Position numbers and translations under genes: made by a program. A stretch of 64,000 bases of DNA. Origin: Pelobates cultripes. Its lineage: Eukaryota; Chordata; Amphibia; Anura; Pelobatidae. The notes under the pieces are model-generated. The model saw nothing but the letters and a program-made list of their open reading frames with translations. It was not told the DNA's origin and searched no databases. The stretch spans positions 132,610,297 to 132,674,296 of the forward strand of contig OW240914.1 of the NCBI GenBank assembly GCA_933207985.1. The letters run 5' to 3'. Shown piece after piece: positions 33,884-45,273 of the stretch. The stretch's first letter is position 1; each line of letters starts with the position of its first letter.

Positions 33884-34120
33884 ACTATACCACAAAGCTA
33901 ACACAATACATCTCCGAGCTTCCCACAGACACCAAGCACTTGCGCTGAGAACCGACCCATACCACCCACTACACTGGCTGACCTCCCTGCATCCACAATA
34001 AAGAGGCGCATATAAAAACAGTTCAGTAGATTGTATCTAACGTCATGTACGCATAGTCAGTATACACCACAGATGACACATACCTACCTTGACAGTTGTT
34101 TAAAGTTACTTAATATTTAT

Positions 34121-34575
34121 AACATAGGTACAAATAGATTAAAAATTCCTAAAATATAATGGTGCTACAATCACCTTCGTGGGCCACACTACCACAAATA
34201 CAACAAGTGATAAAATAAAAAACCGAAAATGGTGAGAGCACACAGAATAAATAAGTAACAATACCCAAATTGCAGTCAATCAATCTGAAAGAATAATCAG
34301 AAAAAGAGAGACAAAGGGTAATATAGTTAAGATAAAATAATTAGCCATCAGGTGTTGGTCTCACTCACATATATGGAGCCACTATAAAAGCTGGCTCAAA
34401 CTTCATGCCTTGGATAAATGGTAAAGCAGGACTTCTGGCAGGAACTCCAATATAAACTGTATCTGGTATCTCCAAGTTCATTCAGGATGCAATTCTTTCA
34501 GATTGATTGACTGCAGTTTGGGTATTGTTACTTATTTATTCTGTGTGCTCTCACCATTTTCTGTTTTTTATTTTA
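34121..34575. mobile_element. Fold-back insert with 15-base target duplication
   Basis: Flanked by TTACTTAATATTTAT at 34106-34120 and 34576-34590. It contains about 77-base inverted arms at about 34216-34292 and 34497-34573 (gtgagagcacacagaataa and its complement). It inserted into the 3' part of the L1 above, so it is the youngest layer here. The class is not certain. Confidence 0.7.
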
Positions 34576-34693
34576 TTACTTAATATTTATGTTTAATGTT
34601 TATGACAATATATTCCTAACTGCATACTGCGGCAATGCCGTGTTTCGAGTATTCAAACTCAAATAAAATACAAAAAAAAAAACTTAACTTTTA

Positions 34694-35309
34694 TTGGTAT
34701 AGATAAAAACTAAGTAAATATATACAAGCAAAAAAATAAAAAAATGATATACCTACAGAACCAATAACATAATGTAAAAAAATCTCCTTGATACACTGCC
34801 TGTATAATGGAATAATAACCAAAGTAGCAATACAAAGAAACAGAGCAGTGATGAGGTAAGCAAAAGTAGCAACAGGGTAGTATACACGGTACAGACTGTG
34901 GCTCACAGTCTGGCCTAACTCTCTGACAGCTGCAAACCAACGATCTAGGTAAACTAAACTAAGTTTGTACTATACCTATATGAGGGAAGGGGGAAAATAT
35001 CTATACTGGCCACTTGTGGCAACCCCAGTCTACACTCCTCCCCTCCTGAAATAACAAAGTGGGCAGTAGTCTTAAAAGATCTTAAATGGTACCTAGCAGC
35101 TGTAGAGAGAAACTACCTGAATCGGAAGAAACATGAAAAATCTAAAGTATAATACCAAAACAATCAACTTCCCAATCTATCAGATTAAAAAAACAGACTG
35201 GTCTGATAACCATTGAAGCTACACCAGCTCTAGGAAGATAGTTAGAGGGCCTGATGTACATTTCGCTAGTGGTGGCCATCAGAGTCCTTTCCACACCCCT
35301 CATTGTTCT
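34694..35309. other. End of duplication copy B and flanking sequence
   Basis: 34694-35107 matches 24510-24955. 35108-35309 is outside the duplication and holds no recognised gene; it abuts the T-run that marks the 3' end of the minus-strand L1. Confidence 0.6.
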
Positions 35310-35314
35310 TTTTT

Positions 35315-36573
35315 TTAAGTTAGTTGCAGTATCTCTGGATCTACAATGTTTAACATTGCAGCACTAAGTGCAAAAGGGACATTGCACCCAGGCCACATCA
35401 GAAGGTCAGAATACAATATGTTATATGTTAACACCATTATTGGAATTGCTAAGGATAGTGAAGTAGTACTGCTCAAATTAGTCTTGCATTTGTCCCAGAT
35501 ATGGAGTCGTAGAGCGATTGAGAAGGAGGCAGAAGGAACATGCTGTTGGACGTCTTTGGGCAACCATAGTATATTGTGGAGATCATAAGGTGCTAAGAAA
35601 TGTTTTTCCAGTTGTACCCATTGAGGAGGGGCTAAATTAAGTATGTGTGGAAGGGCTGTACCCAGTATCGTGGCATGGTAGTAGAATTGGACATTTGCAA
35701 TGGCCAGTCCACAATGTGTCTTAGGTGCTTGTAGGAGTTTTTTAGGCCTCCCACCTTCCCAAATAAACGTATTCCTTTTTGTTTGAACAAGTTTAAAATA
35801 AAATAGTGGGAGCACGATCGGCAGTGTACAGAACAAGTATTAAAATCTAGGTAAGATAAACATAAAAGCAGCAATCCTCTCTATCCACAACAGAAACAGT
35901 GATGCCAACCTGTAGCAGTCATCTACACTAATTCCAAACGTTTATGTAATTTGCAGAATATAGGTCTGCAGTGTTTTTAGTAAACATAATCCCCAGCTTT
36001 TTAATACCTGACATGTGCCAGGTATTGTAACAGAATATTGTCCACAAAGATGCTTATTTTTTATTCCCTATCTCCTATCTGCACTCCAGTGATGTTAGGC
36101 TGGGCTCTAATGGATTCCAGCAATGATCCTAAGGCTATCACGTACAGAAGTGGGGAAAAGGGGGCACCTCTGTTTCATCCTATTTGAAATACTAAAGGGG
36201 TCTGATAGAAAGCCTGCCTGCAAAACCTGTGTTGTTTGATCTAGAGAGAAAAGCCATAGGAGCTTAACACTTGTCTTAGGAAGGGCCAGCCCAGGCAGTT
36301 AAACACTTTTTATGCATCTAATGCTAGCAAAATACCATCTTGACTGCACCCCAGAGCTGTATAAGCACCAAAGACAGTTTGCATTATTGTATTATCTAGT
36401 CCCTGTCTTCCTAACACAAAGATGGTTTGGTCATCTTTGATTAAAGATGGCAATAAGGGAGCTATTCTGTGTGACATGATCTTAGCATATATTTTTGCAT
36501 CGGTATTAAGAAGTGAGATTGGGTGAAAGTTTTTACAGTTATCAGTAGGTTTGTCCGGTTTGGGAATAGTAAT
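35315..36573 (-). pseudogene. L1 ORF2, reverse transcriptase and C-terminal region
   Basis: Minus-strand words in order: TITIPKPDKPTDN (36573 side), HPISLLNTDAKIYAKIM, a LALDA block followed by a stop (RT motif A region), then FIWEGGRPKKLLQAPKTHCG and LAIANVQFYYHATILG in the 173-codon open end 35836-35315. These match the L1 ORF2 order; in an active element the protein nicks DNA and copies L1 RNA. Stops and frameshifts interrupt the RT, and the catalytic YADD block could not be read. Confidence 0.75.
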
Positions 36574-36686
36574 TGTAACGACATCCTCAGCATAAAAAGG
36601 TTAAACCACCATTTAGTAGATCTTCCCTTCCAGAGACACAGGCACAGCTACTGTAGACACCAATCCACCGAACCGGAGAAGCATAT

Positions 36687-37329
36687 TGATTTGGATCAAA
36701 GAAAACTTTGATAATTTGTCTATCTACACCTTCCAAATTGATTGATTAATGCATGCACGCTTTCCCTAGAAGTAATTCACACCGGAGACCAAGTTTCTGA
36801 TCAGTGAAAAACCAAGGAATGCTTTATTCCCCGGAGTGGGGGCTCCTTCTTAAAGCAAAAATACGTCACAGTTTAAACATACAGTATACATTCACCAGTT
36901 GGTTAACAGTCTAAGGGTTCTTGTCTAAACCCCCCCCTACAGGATGTAGTGTCATCATTACAGACTTCTCCCGCCTATATTCCAGCTCCTGGATACACGA
37001 TGACAGGGTAAGTGAGTAGTTTCTTTCAGTTACTTTAACAGTGATTCTCCATTTTGTTACACGTGGCATATAGCTGTTAACTGGCACAAAGGAAGTGGGG
37101 GAGGAGTTAGTAAAGGAAGCTGTTAACACAGGAATTTTGGTTACACAAGGTTTGCTTGATGGGAAGGGGGATGCTAGCAGGATGAAGAATTTACATAGGA
37201 AACAGCAACTGAACACATTGTAGGGGGGGAAGGGAATATTTACTCTAGCAGCCAGTTTTAACATAGTGAACACAGAATAAATAGACATTAGTAAATAGCC
37301 ATTTTATTTTAATTCATCTGTCCATAACA
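36687..37329 (-). repeat. ERV 3' LTR
   Basis: Plus strand starts tgatttggatcaaag and ends gtccataaca; read on the minus strand it is TG...CA. An AATAAA polyadenylation signal is present (plus-strand tttatt at 36823-36828). It starts right after the polypurine tract. Confidence 0.9.
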
Positions 37330-37341
37330 GTCCCCCCTTAA
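37330..37341 (-). other. ERV polypurine tract
   Basis: Minus strand TTAAGGGGGGAC immediately before the 3' LTR, the primer site for plus-strand DNA synthesis in retroviruses. Confidence 0.8.
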
Positions 37342-37537
37342 AATGGCAATTTTTACTAAAACTACTATCTCTCATTCTAATACTGTCCCTATAGAAAAAT
37401 AACAAAAGGCTATCTTGCACATCTGTCTGAACAGGCCTCGAACACTTCACTGCGCGGGTAACCCGTAGCAGCTTGTCCACTACTTCTTCCCGTGACAGAC
37501 TTCTGCCCGTAGAGACAGACGCTATCCCTGAATGTCC

Positions 37538-37924
37538 TTAAGAGGAAGAAGCTGTTGATTTAGTGTGGTGGGACTGTAAGGGTGTATGTGGTGTATCACG
37601 GTCTATGTCGTCAATCTCTTGGTGAAGGAAGGTTGGGGTGGTCTGGTCGATTGTCTGATCAACTGTCTTTTGTAGGCATTTCTTAAGACAGGGTAACACA
37701 CAACAAACAAGAAGAGCGAGGATGATTATCGTTATTAAAATGGCAACACCTATTTGGGCCAGAGCACCTTGCCATCCAGTCATCCATCCAAACCATCTTT
37801 CCCATGGATCTGCGGCCCCAGAATTTCGTTTCAGCTCGTTGGACAAACTCTTTACCTTTTCTATTGCCAACGTTACCTTACCATTAGGGCCTGTATTATC
37901 TGGAATATAGGTACAGCATGTCAT
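37538..37924 (-). pseudogene. ERV env, transmembrane subunit remnant
   Basis: A 128-codon open piece on the minus strand. The Cys pair in CCTYIPDN is the site typical for gamma-type TM ectodomains. A helical segment, then a Trp-rich stretch (WERWFGWMTGW) before the membrane, a strongly hydrophobic span (ILITIIILALLVCCVL) and a cytoplasmic tail follow. Upstream the frame is closed by stops. Surface-subunit remnants (for example NCYVCGGVSPHPG near 38220-38260) are in other frames. The envelope gene is therefore broken. Confidence 0.75.
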
Positions 37925-39180
37925 GGTGTCTGGGAGTATTTTACATGATTATTTTACAAAATCATTTCCAAGCTTATTCTATTCTGGAAGGTCATCTGAG
38001 AGGTAGTTTGTAACCGCCCTATCCCACCATATATCCCATAACAAGTATAGTACCCGGGATATATAGTAATGCCTTCGTCTGGGCTTAATATTTTTAGTAA
38101 TGATTGGGTATTAAGTTTCCATGACTCGCATGCTGACCACTTAGGTTTAAATACAGTGTAGAGACTTAAAACGCATATTTCATATCCGGAGGAAGGTTCA
38201 GGGATACTGTACCTGGGTGAGGACTCACTCCTCCGCAGACATAGCAGTTAGACTTGTTATGTTTAGTAGCATTGTATTTCATCCATTCAAGTCACAAGTT
38301 AATGTCAGAGAAACCTGTCTCTACAGCCCTAGTATCCTCAAATATGGTATGACTACCATGTCTTTTAAAGTCCTAATGTGTGGTTTGAGGGGATTAACAG
38401 TCATGTGCGTGGCACCTACCCATTCAGCTGAGTCATACATGTCCTGTAAGAAAAAGGTCTCCTGTTTATTGTATAAACCTCTTCCCTTCCAATTCAGATT
38501 TTATTAGCCGTAATGCTTGGGAGAATAGATTCAAACTTAGTTTCTTACCTTAAAATCATTTGGTACCCCCCTTGACACCCCTATGGCATTAATATACATA
38601 TATATATATATATATGTGTGGGTAAAACCACCCTTTATAGGGGTACTCCTTTTTGTCCTGAAGCATGAATGAGGTGTGTCAAGAGTACCTTGGGGATTGT
38701 CATGTGTTATGTGTATGGACATAATAACCTAGGCTAGGGCACATTTACTTATTCTTAGAAATCTTGTCTCATGCTACCCTAGTACTGGCAGATTCAGATC
38801 ATTTAAACATTCAATATTAATATCACCACAAACTCAAGATAAGCAGATGATCCTGAAGAAGCTTTGACTGTGCGTATGGCACCTCAGACGTGAGGGCTCA
38901 GGGTAAGGAGTATGTTTGTTTCTCTTTAGTTTCACGAGGTCCCCTTTTGGGGTATTCGGCTTTCCATCGATGGCAGGTGGTCAGGCATTATTATGGCCAT
39001 CAAAACACCCACTTGTTGATATTTATTTATTTATTTATTTATTTATTTTCAACAAGTATCTTTGTTCTCTAAGAATGGAGTTTCAAAAAGGGTTGTCAAG
39101 ATCAACAAATGTTACTTCACATGATGCAGAGGCAGGCTTGATTCTGGAATGATGAATCCACGGGGTGATCTCTGTAACTT

Positions 39181-39930
39181 TCACGGTGCACTACTCAGCA
39201 TGTGGTCTTGGTTATCACTTTGGTGGCTGGATAGGCCTCTGGCCATCCTGAAAACATGTCTGCTATAATTAGTGCATATTTGAATCAGCCATTCTTTGGC
39301 ATTCTGGATGTAGTCGACTTGACTCCTCTGGAAGAGATAATGAGGTTTGGCTAGATGCTTGGGGCTTTCCTCCATTCTTCCTGAGTTGCCCTTGGCACAA
39401 ATGGCACAAGATTTACAGTAACTGTTGGTCAGAGAGGCAATTCCTGGTACTTCAGAGTATTTATTGATCAAAAGAGTTCATGAGGGTTCTGGACAGATGC
39501 TCCGTAGGCCCACTGGACCACTGCTGAGTATATGTTCTTGGGCAAGTAGAACTTGAGATTGTTGAAGTACAGCCTGTCTTTAAGAGTTGCCCCTTTCTGT
39601 TTCCAGCTTGTGGTTTGTTTGTTTTTTCTTTCTTTCCAGGGTCAGTAGCTTGCTTGTTATTCCTTCGGAGCTTGATGTCTGTGGGTAGGATCTTACATGG
39701 TGAATATGGGAGTTTCTTCAGCAGACACTTTTCTGTCCACTTCCCTTAGTGCACTTACAACTTCTTGAACAACTTAGTCAGCCAGAGAGTTGCCACATGC
39801 TTCCTCTGAGTTCAGTCTTTCTTCAGAGACCTTGCATGCTGTGATGGGAGCCTATAGCTTAGCTTCTTGTGCAGACATTGTTGAAGTGAGATACTTGGTC
39901 CACTGTAGGGACAGCAAATCCGGAACAGAT
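39181..39930 (-). pseudogene. ERV pol remnant (RNase H and integrase)
   Basis: 39181-39471 on the minus strand contains CKSCAICAKGN, the Cys pair of the integrase zinc-binding domain, and a degraded start of the catalytic core (QRSQVDYIQ). Upstream, 39830-39910 shows SAQEAKL, matching the RNase H block, followed by stops. Reverse transcriptase should lie at about 39950-40800, but I could not read its catalytic motif, so that part is heavily damaged or deleted. Confidence 0.6.
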
Positions 39931-41219
39931 CATAAGAAAAAGGCTAAAAAAAATAATAGTCAGTGTCTTATAATTTCCCCCCCTGGGAAGTGGCAGAAGA
40001 GTGGCCAGGTAAATAGAGTATCATCCCTGCAGGGTGACACTATCCTGCACAGAATTCGTCCATCACAAGGAGAGGTGGGATATTGCATGGAAAGTCTCAG
40101 GGAACCAGGGCACCATTCGACACCAGAGCCTTAACCTGTTAGGGAATAATAAGAGCTTGGACAGGCTTTGGGGCCTGTATAATTCAGGTAAAGGTATTGG
40201 GGGAACTAGCTAGGACCCTTGCCTCTTGGTCAGGTTTCACTGTGTGGAACAAAAGAAATAATAAGGTGATAGGGGCCTGCAAGTGGGGGGAAGGACATCT
40301 GCACCTAGCAGATTAATTGGACAGGTGAAGGTAACCACAAAGCAAGGTTTAGTTAACAGGCTACTCCAAGGAGAGCCATCTACACTTGTGCAGGAGACAA
40401 CAATTTTAGACAGGAATGAGGAGTCAGGCAGGCCTTGCTTGGTACAAATAGATGTCATGTGGCCTGCTATACAAGGCTGCATATAGTTGTTGGGCATGGG
40501 TCTACTATGTACTAAAACTTAAGTTAAAAGAAAATTTGGGACAACCTGAAGTGATACTTCTCCACAGATGCTAACTCATCGTTGATGACATTGTTAATAC
40601 AGGTAGCCTGATCAGCCAATTTATCTTAGGCTTAAACAAGTCACACCATATAGTGAAATGGGTCATTAGGATTCGGGCAATTCTACAGTAAAAGGGCATA
40701 GTAAGGATGGACGCGATGTTACTTTAGGAGTAGGCGTGGCTGTGGATAGGGGGAAATCAGCCTTATCCATTCCCATATATTATTCCTTTTGTCTTCAGTA
40801 TATCCAAAACATGTGTATGTCCAGGCGTTGCAATATACAGTAATCCATTATCAGTCATGATATTAAAATCTCATTCTCATGAATTAAATCAAAGATTTTA
40901 AATCAACCTCAGAAGCAACAAATAATAAATCTATTGTTTTTTTCCTTCTGTAAAATGATTGGAGTTACTGTATAATAGCATACAACCAATATAACATACT
41001 GAAAAACAATGAAAAAACAAACAAAAACAATAAAAAAAACAGTACAGACTAACAAGTTAGTAAACAAACAAACGCATATCTCTATTCTTGTGCTGGTTTT
41101 AACTCTAGAATCAAATATCTACAAGATCTTAAATAATGTGCACCAAACACAAATAACTTTAGTTATATTCTGCCGTTGAGGCAATTGGGAGTGGCTCAGG
41201 CATCTGTATTGCTCTTTCA

Positions 41220-41967
41220 CACTGAGTTCTAGAAGAAGGAGGAGGAGGGGGACGAGGGCTGTAAAATCTGCACTTCTTTCTTTGCTTAATTCCACAAGTC
41301 ATTTTAACCCCTTCATACCTGGATACCTCTTTACTTTATCTAAGAATAAAGCAACTTCCTTCAAAGTACTTTTTTCTCTAGCAATTACAATTGCAGTTGA
41401 ATCTAGATCTTGACATTTTTTCACAAATTATTTAATTGATCCTCAGGAAAATTACCAATAAGTCTATATGCATTTCAGTCGGCAGCCATGTTTTAAATAG
41501 TCTATTCCTTTGTTCGTCATTTAGGCTATATTTGTCCAAATTTGACTCAAATATTTCAGCATTAGTAAATGCATCCACTGACATGTCATAAACTGGAATA
41601 CATTTCACAATTTTCATTAATTGTTAACGGATTTTCAAATTAAGTTTTACAGCTCTGTTACTTTGTTACACTGGTCATTTAAATCTGATTTGTCTTCTGT
41701 TAACATATTCAAATTTATTTCTTTATCTGCTGATTCTAAATTTTCTTGACCTGCATCTCGTTTACAAATCAATGCATTGTAAGTACAGACTAGTTTCATA
41801 ACATTTCTGATCTTTTTTTTTTTTTTAACAGCTAATGGCCAGTTAATGGCCAGCAGCTGGAAGATTTCCCTTACATTCCTCATCCCCCCCTGTAGCCAAT
41901 ACTCATAGCAGTCAGAGCAAGAGAAAGCAACCAAGAAGGAGGGGGGGGGGAGAAGACTTGCAAGCAC
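41220..41967 (-). pseudogene. ERV gag-like remnant
   Basis: Minus-strand open pieces 41647-41967 and 41432-41617 lie where gag is expected, and a Pro-rich stretch (RPPPPPSS) follows near 41230-41260. Sequence similarity to known gag is not obvious by eye; assignment rests mainly on position between leader and pol. Interrupted by stops and shifts. Confidence 0.4.
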
Positions 41968-42228
41968 AAAGTTTTTTAACCATGTGATTGCCTAAGCACA
42001 GCTCTCCTTAGGACAAAAGATAGAATAGGAGAGTGACGATACAGATTGTATAGATTACAATTAACATATATGGTACCCAACAAGACATACACAGACAAAA
42101 GCACAAAATACAGATGTAATTAAATCACAAAGTTCTTAAAATAAATGCCGGCTTATAATAACTCAAATCACACACACAGAAACACTCAAGCACATAAACA
42201 TTAACTTTTCCTTTTCTTTTCTTTGTAA

Positions 42229-42525
42229 CTCTACACCAAGTCACTCACTAGCTTCTTTACCAAAACCTAGCTAAAACAAATAAAATAAACTTTTAAACTC
42301 TTCACCGAGTCTCTCACTAGCTTCTTTACCGAAGCTTAGCTAAAACAAATAAAATAAACTTTTAAACTCTTCACCGAGTCTCTCACTAGCTTCTTTACCG
42401 AAGCTTAGCTAAAACAAATAAAATAAACTTTTAAACTCTTCACAGAGTCTCTCACTAGCTTCTTTACCGAAGCTTAGCTAAAACAAATAAAATAAACTTT
42501 TAAACTCTTGACCAAGTCTAACTAA
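42229..42525 (-). repeat. 69-base tandem repeat in the ERV leader
   Basis: Units start at 42229, 42298, 42367, 42436 and 42505 (exact 69-base spacing), marked by ctcttcaccgagtctctc and aacaaataaaataaactttt. The last unit is partial. It lies between the primer-binding site and the gag-like remnant. Confidence 0.92.
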
Positions 42526-42945
42526 AACAAAGAAACAGACAGGGTTTTTCCACCAAACACGAACTTGGCTAAATCTGCAAGCGCTTAACCACACTTGGCA
42601 GCATTATATAACAGTATTAAGCAAGTAGTAAAACAGATTCTCAAGCAGACACTTTCACACATAAAACTCACACTCAGGACTCAGGCTGTAGATAGACAAG
42701 TGACAGGTTCTATATAAAAGGGGACATTCGGGCATATATATATATTACCTATCTGAAGACGTTAACCACAGGAAGCCGAATGTGAAGGCACGGAGAATAA
42801 GAGAAATCCAAAGAAAGGAAAATATAGGTAAGTAACTCATTTACCATATGCAGAGGTGATCAGGCTCCATTTCCAATCTCTGGGAATCCTTTGTTCTCCT
42901 GTCTGGGGATTTTACGGCTTCCTTATTAACGTAACCCTTCTGTCC

Positions 42946-42963
42946 CTGTTTGAAATCGCGCCA
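42946..42963 (-). other. ERV primer-binding site
   Basis: Minus strand TGGCGCGATTTCAAACAG begins two bases after the CA end of the 5' LTR. It starts TGG as expected for pairing with a tRNA CCA end. I could not assign the tRNA. Confidence 0.65.
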
Positions 42964-42965
42964 AC

Positions 42966-43608
42966 TGATTTGGATCAAAGAAAACTTTGATAATTTGTCT
43001 ATCTACACCTTCCAAATTGATTGATTAATGCATGCACGCTTTCCCTAGAAGTAATTCACACCGGAGACCAAGTTTCTGATCAGTGAAAAACCAAGGAATG
43101 CTTTATTCCCCGGAGTGGGGGCTCCTTCTTAAAGCAAAAATACGTCACAGTTTAAACATACAGTATACATTCACCAGTTGGTTAACAGTCTAAGGGTTCT
43201 TGTCTAAACCCCCCCCTACAGGATGTAGTGTCATCATTACAGACTTCTCCCGCCTATATTCCAGCTCCTGGATACACGATGACAGGGTAAGTGAGTAGTT
43301 TCTTTCAGTTACTTTAACAGTGATTCTCCATTTTGTTACACGTGGCATATAGCTGTTAACTGGCACAAAGGAAGTGGGGGAGGAGTTAGTAAAGGAAGCT
43401 GTTAACACAGGAATTTTGGTTACACAAGATTTGCTTGATGGGAAGGGGGATGTTAGCAGGATGAAGAATTTACATAGGAAACAGCAACTGAACACATTGT
43501 AGGGGGGGAAGGGAATATTTACTCTAGCAGACAGTTTTAACATAGTGAACACAGAATAAATAGACAATAGTAAATAGCCATTTTATTTTAATTCATCTGT
43601 CCATAACA
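42966..43608 (-). repeat. ERV 5' LTR
   Basis: 643 bases, same ends as the other LTR, with AATAAA on the minus strand (plus-strand tttatt at 43102-43107). Differences from 36687-37329 seen by eye: caagatttg/caaggtttg, atgttagc/atgctagc, agcagacag/agcagccag, gacaatag/gacattag. Confidence 0.9.
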
Positions 43609-44573
43609 ATATGAATGCACTCAAACATACGAATGCTGTAAACAGCCGATTAGGAAAAACCATACGAATAGGTTTACACTCCTAGCAGTCAAACTGGAAC
43701 AGCATACAATAAATCCCCCCAAGAATGAGACAAGGCTCCGTTTTGAGGGTCAAGCAGGAACAGTCAGAGCTGTGGGTTTATTGTTCTTATATACACATTA
43801 GTACCACCCACAGGGTTTTGGAACACAACCAATAAACACATACAATACACTCAGACACCCCCACACAAAATCCTCCCCTCTGCTTGTGATACAATTACCT
43901 TACACAATGGGTAATATAATTATCACAAGCAGAGAAATACAATTTTTCCACAGTATTCATAACTTGAAAAGTATGCATCACATTCACATTTTCAGAATCA
44001 GCATACTCCAAATACAAACATATGTCAAAATCATCCAGATTGGTCCAGTGGTTCAAAAGATAGATCGTAGTCCTTTGAGACCAAAGGAAGCATGGCTTTT
44101 CTGCCCAAAACCAGTTCCACAGAGTCTTCTATCCTGGAGATAATTGGGAAGTAATCCAATTATCTCCAAGGACAGAGGCAAAACTCCATTGAACACATGG
44201 CAGCAAAAGACAATAAAACACATAAAAACATATAACTGTGCAGCCATTGCGCAAAACAGGTACATTTAACATATCCCCAAATAGCTCAGATCCGAGCGCA
44301 CATTATTACTGAATGGCGCTCAGAGCACACACATACAGTTCAATTGCCAGGAAGCCAAAGTCTTTCCCATAGTCTTTCATTATACGAATGGGCTCCATGG
44401 CATAGCTATCTGGGGTATCACTGCTCAAACAGGGCCAGCACCGAATGACCCGGCTTTCGTGTCTCCGCAGGGGAAAATCAAGCGTTTCAACACGGGGCCA
44501 TAGTCTAAAGGCAGCAGGCGGGCAACCAGACTCCTCCAATGCACAGTGGCGAGACTGGGCTCGTCACAGTAAT

Positions 44574-45265
44574 TATCATGGCTAATATAATTTCTGGTGG
44601 TAAAATTCCACCTTTGATATACTTTGAAGAAATGAGCAGTCACGACAGTGACAAATGTCTTGTAGTACAGATTTGTGAGGCCATCTGTACTAGGTGACTT
44701 ACCAGAGGACAGTTGATGAATAGCTGTCAAAGTCTCAGTTGCAAAGATAAGTCATATCAGGGTTTGTAATTGATCAGGCATAAATTGAGGGAGATGAACC
44801 GACTTCTATTTCCTGCTGGGCCGGGGAATGTGTAAGTGAGTCTACATGTAAATTGTACAATTTAGAGTAAATTTGAGCAAATTCTTGATGAATATCTAGA
44901 GGTACAGGTTTTTACCTCCATCCTCTGCAAGTACACATGCTACCCTGGAGCAAGATAACTTATCTCTGAGTCCGTTAGCAAGAAATTTACAAGCTTTTCC
45001 ACTTGTATTATAGGTAGTGGCTGGCAATCTATGTAGCAGATATTTTATTTCAGTAGCATTTAGGGAATGCAATTGCTAATACAGCGATTGCAGGTGGGCA
45101 ACCAGTTCTGGCGATGCATTGTTTTGCGTAGAAGGAAGGGCTATCTGTTTGTAGAGTTAGTAGATCTGATTGGTGTTTCCTTTTGAGGTATGAGGACCAT
45201 CTTATAAACACACCTCTTTTGACTGGTTTGTGAACATCAGCATTTTGTTGAAAGTAGTCTGATAG
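44574..45265 (-). pseudogene. L1 ORF2 linker region
   Basis: Minus-strand words TAIHQLSSGKSPSTDGLTNL and YYKTFVTVVTAHFF (44600-44730) match the block just before the RT of L1 ORF2. Upstream CKFLANGLRDKLSCSRVA (about 44930-45000) is also L1-like. Frame breaks are frequent. Confidence 0.75.
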
Positions 45266-45273
45266 ATGTTTCT

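Larger units (their letters stand above)
32719..34678 (+). mobile_element. Internally deleted L1-type LINE, private to copy B
   Basis: It begins ggggcgtggcc (typical L1 5' start), ends with an A run, and is flanked by the exact 15-base duplication AAAACTTAACTTTTA (32704-32718 and 34679-34693). Copy A shows the single empty site near 24500. The 5' end, a degraded ORF1 and the 3' end are present, but ORF2 is entirely missing, so this copy had to be moved by another L1's enzyme or lost ORF2 later. A second insert sits at 34121-34575. Confidence 0.85.
24956..35107. repeat. Segmental duplication, copy B (10.15 kb)
   Basis: Tandem, same orientation as copy A. The extra length comes from insertions private to B: an L1 piece at 26731-27240, a TTAA-MITE remnant at 30660-30959, and an L1 with a nested insert at 32719-34678. 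B also lacks LTR-2 and part of the MITE (deletion at about 32600 relative to 24080-24160). It ends at agcagctgtagag (35094-35107), the same words that end A. Confidence 0.92.
36687..43608 (-). mobile_element. Endogenous retrovirus, gamma-type, complete but degraded
   Basis: Two 643-base LTRs (36687-37329 and 42966-43608) in direct order, with 5' on the right. A 4-base target duplication ATAT (36683-36686, 43609-43612), primer-binding site (42946-42963), polypurine tract (37330-37341), and remnants of gag, pol and env in the expected order on the minus strand. The LTRs differ at about 4 positions, so the insertion is young. The interior is broken in every gene, so it cannot make virus. Confidence 0.88.
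36574..44568 (-). mobile_element. Solo LTR (LTR-1 family) hosting an endogenous retrovirus
   Basis: It begins tgtaacgacatcctc and ends gggctcgtcaca, flanked by gtaat (36569-36573 and 44569-44573), a 5-base target duplication inside the L1. Without the retrovirus (36687-43608 plus one ATAT) the LTR is about 1.07 kb: 36574-36686 joined to 43613-44568. It shares cctctgcttgtgatacaatta and acccaaaac...ccagttcca type words with the LTRs of copies A and B. Confidence 0.8.

Noticed and set aside
36511..36598. Host-gene exon similarity in the L1 RT region
   Set aside because: The words (IPKPDKPTDN, ISLLNTDAKIYAKIM) are L1 ORF2, not a host gene.
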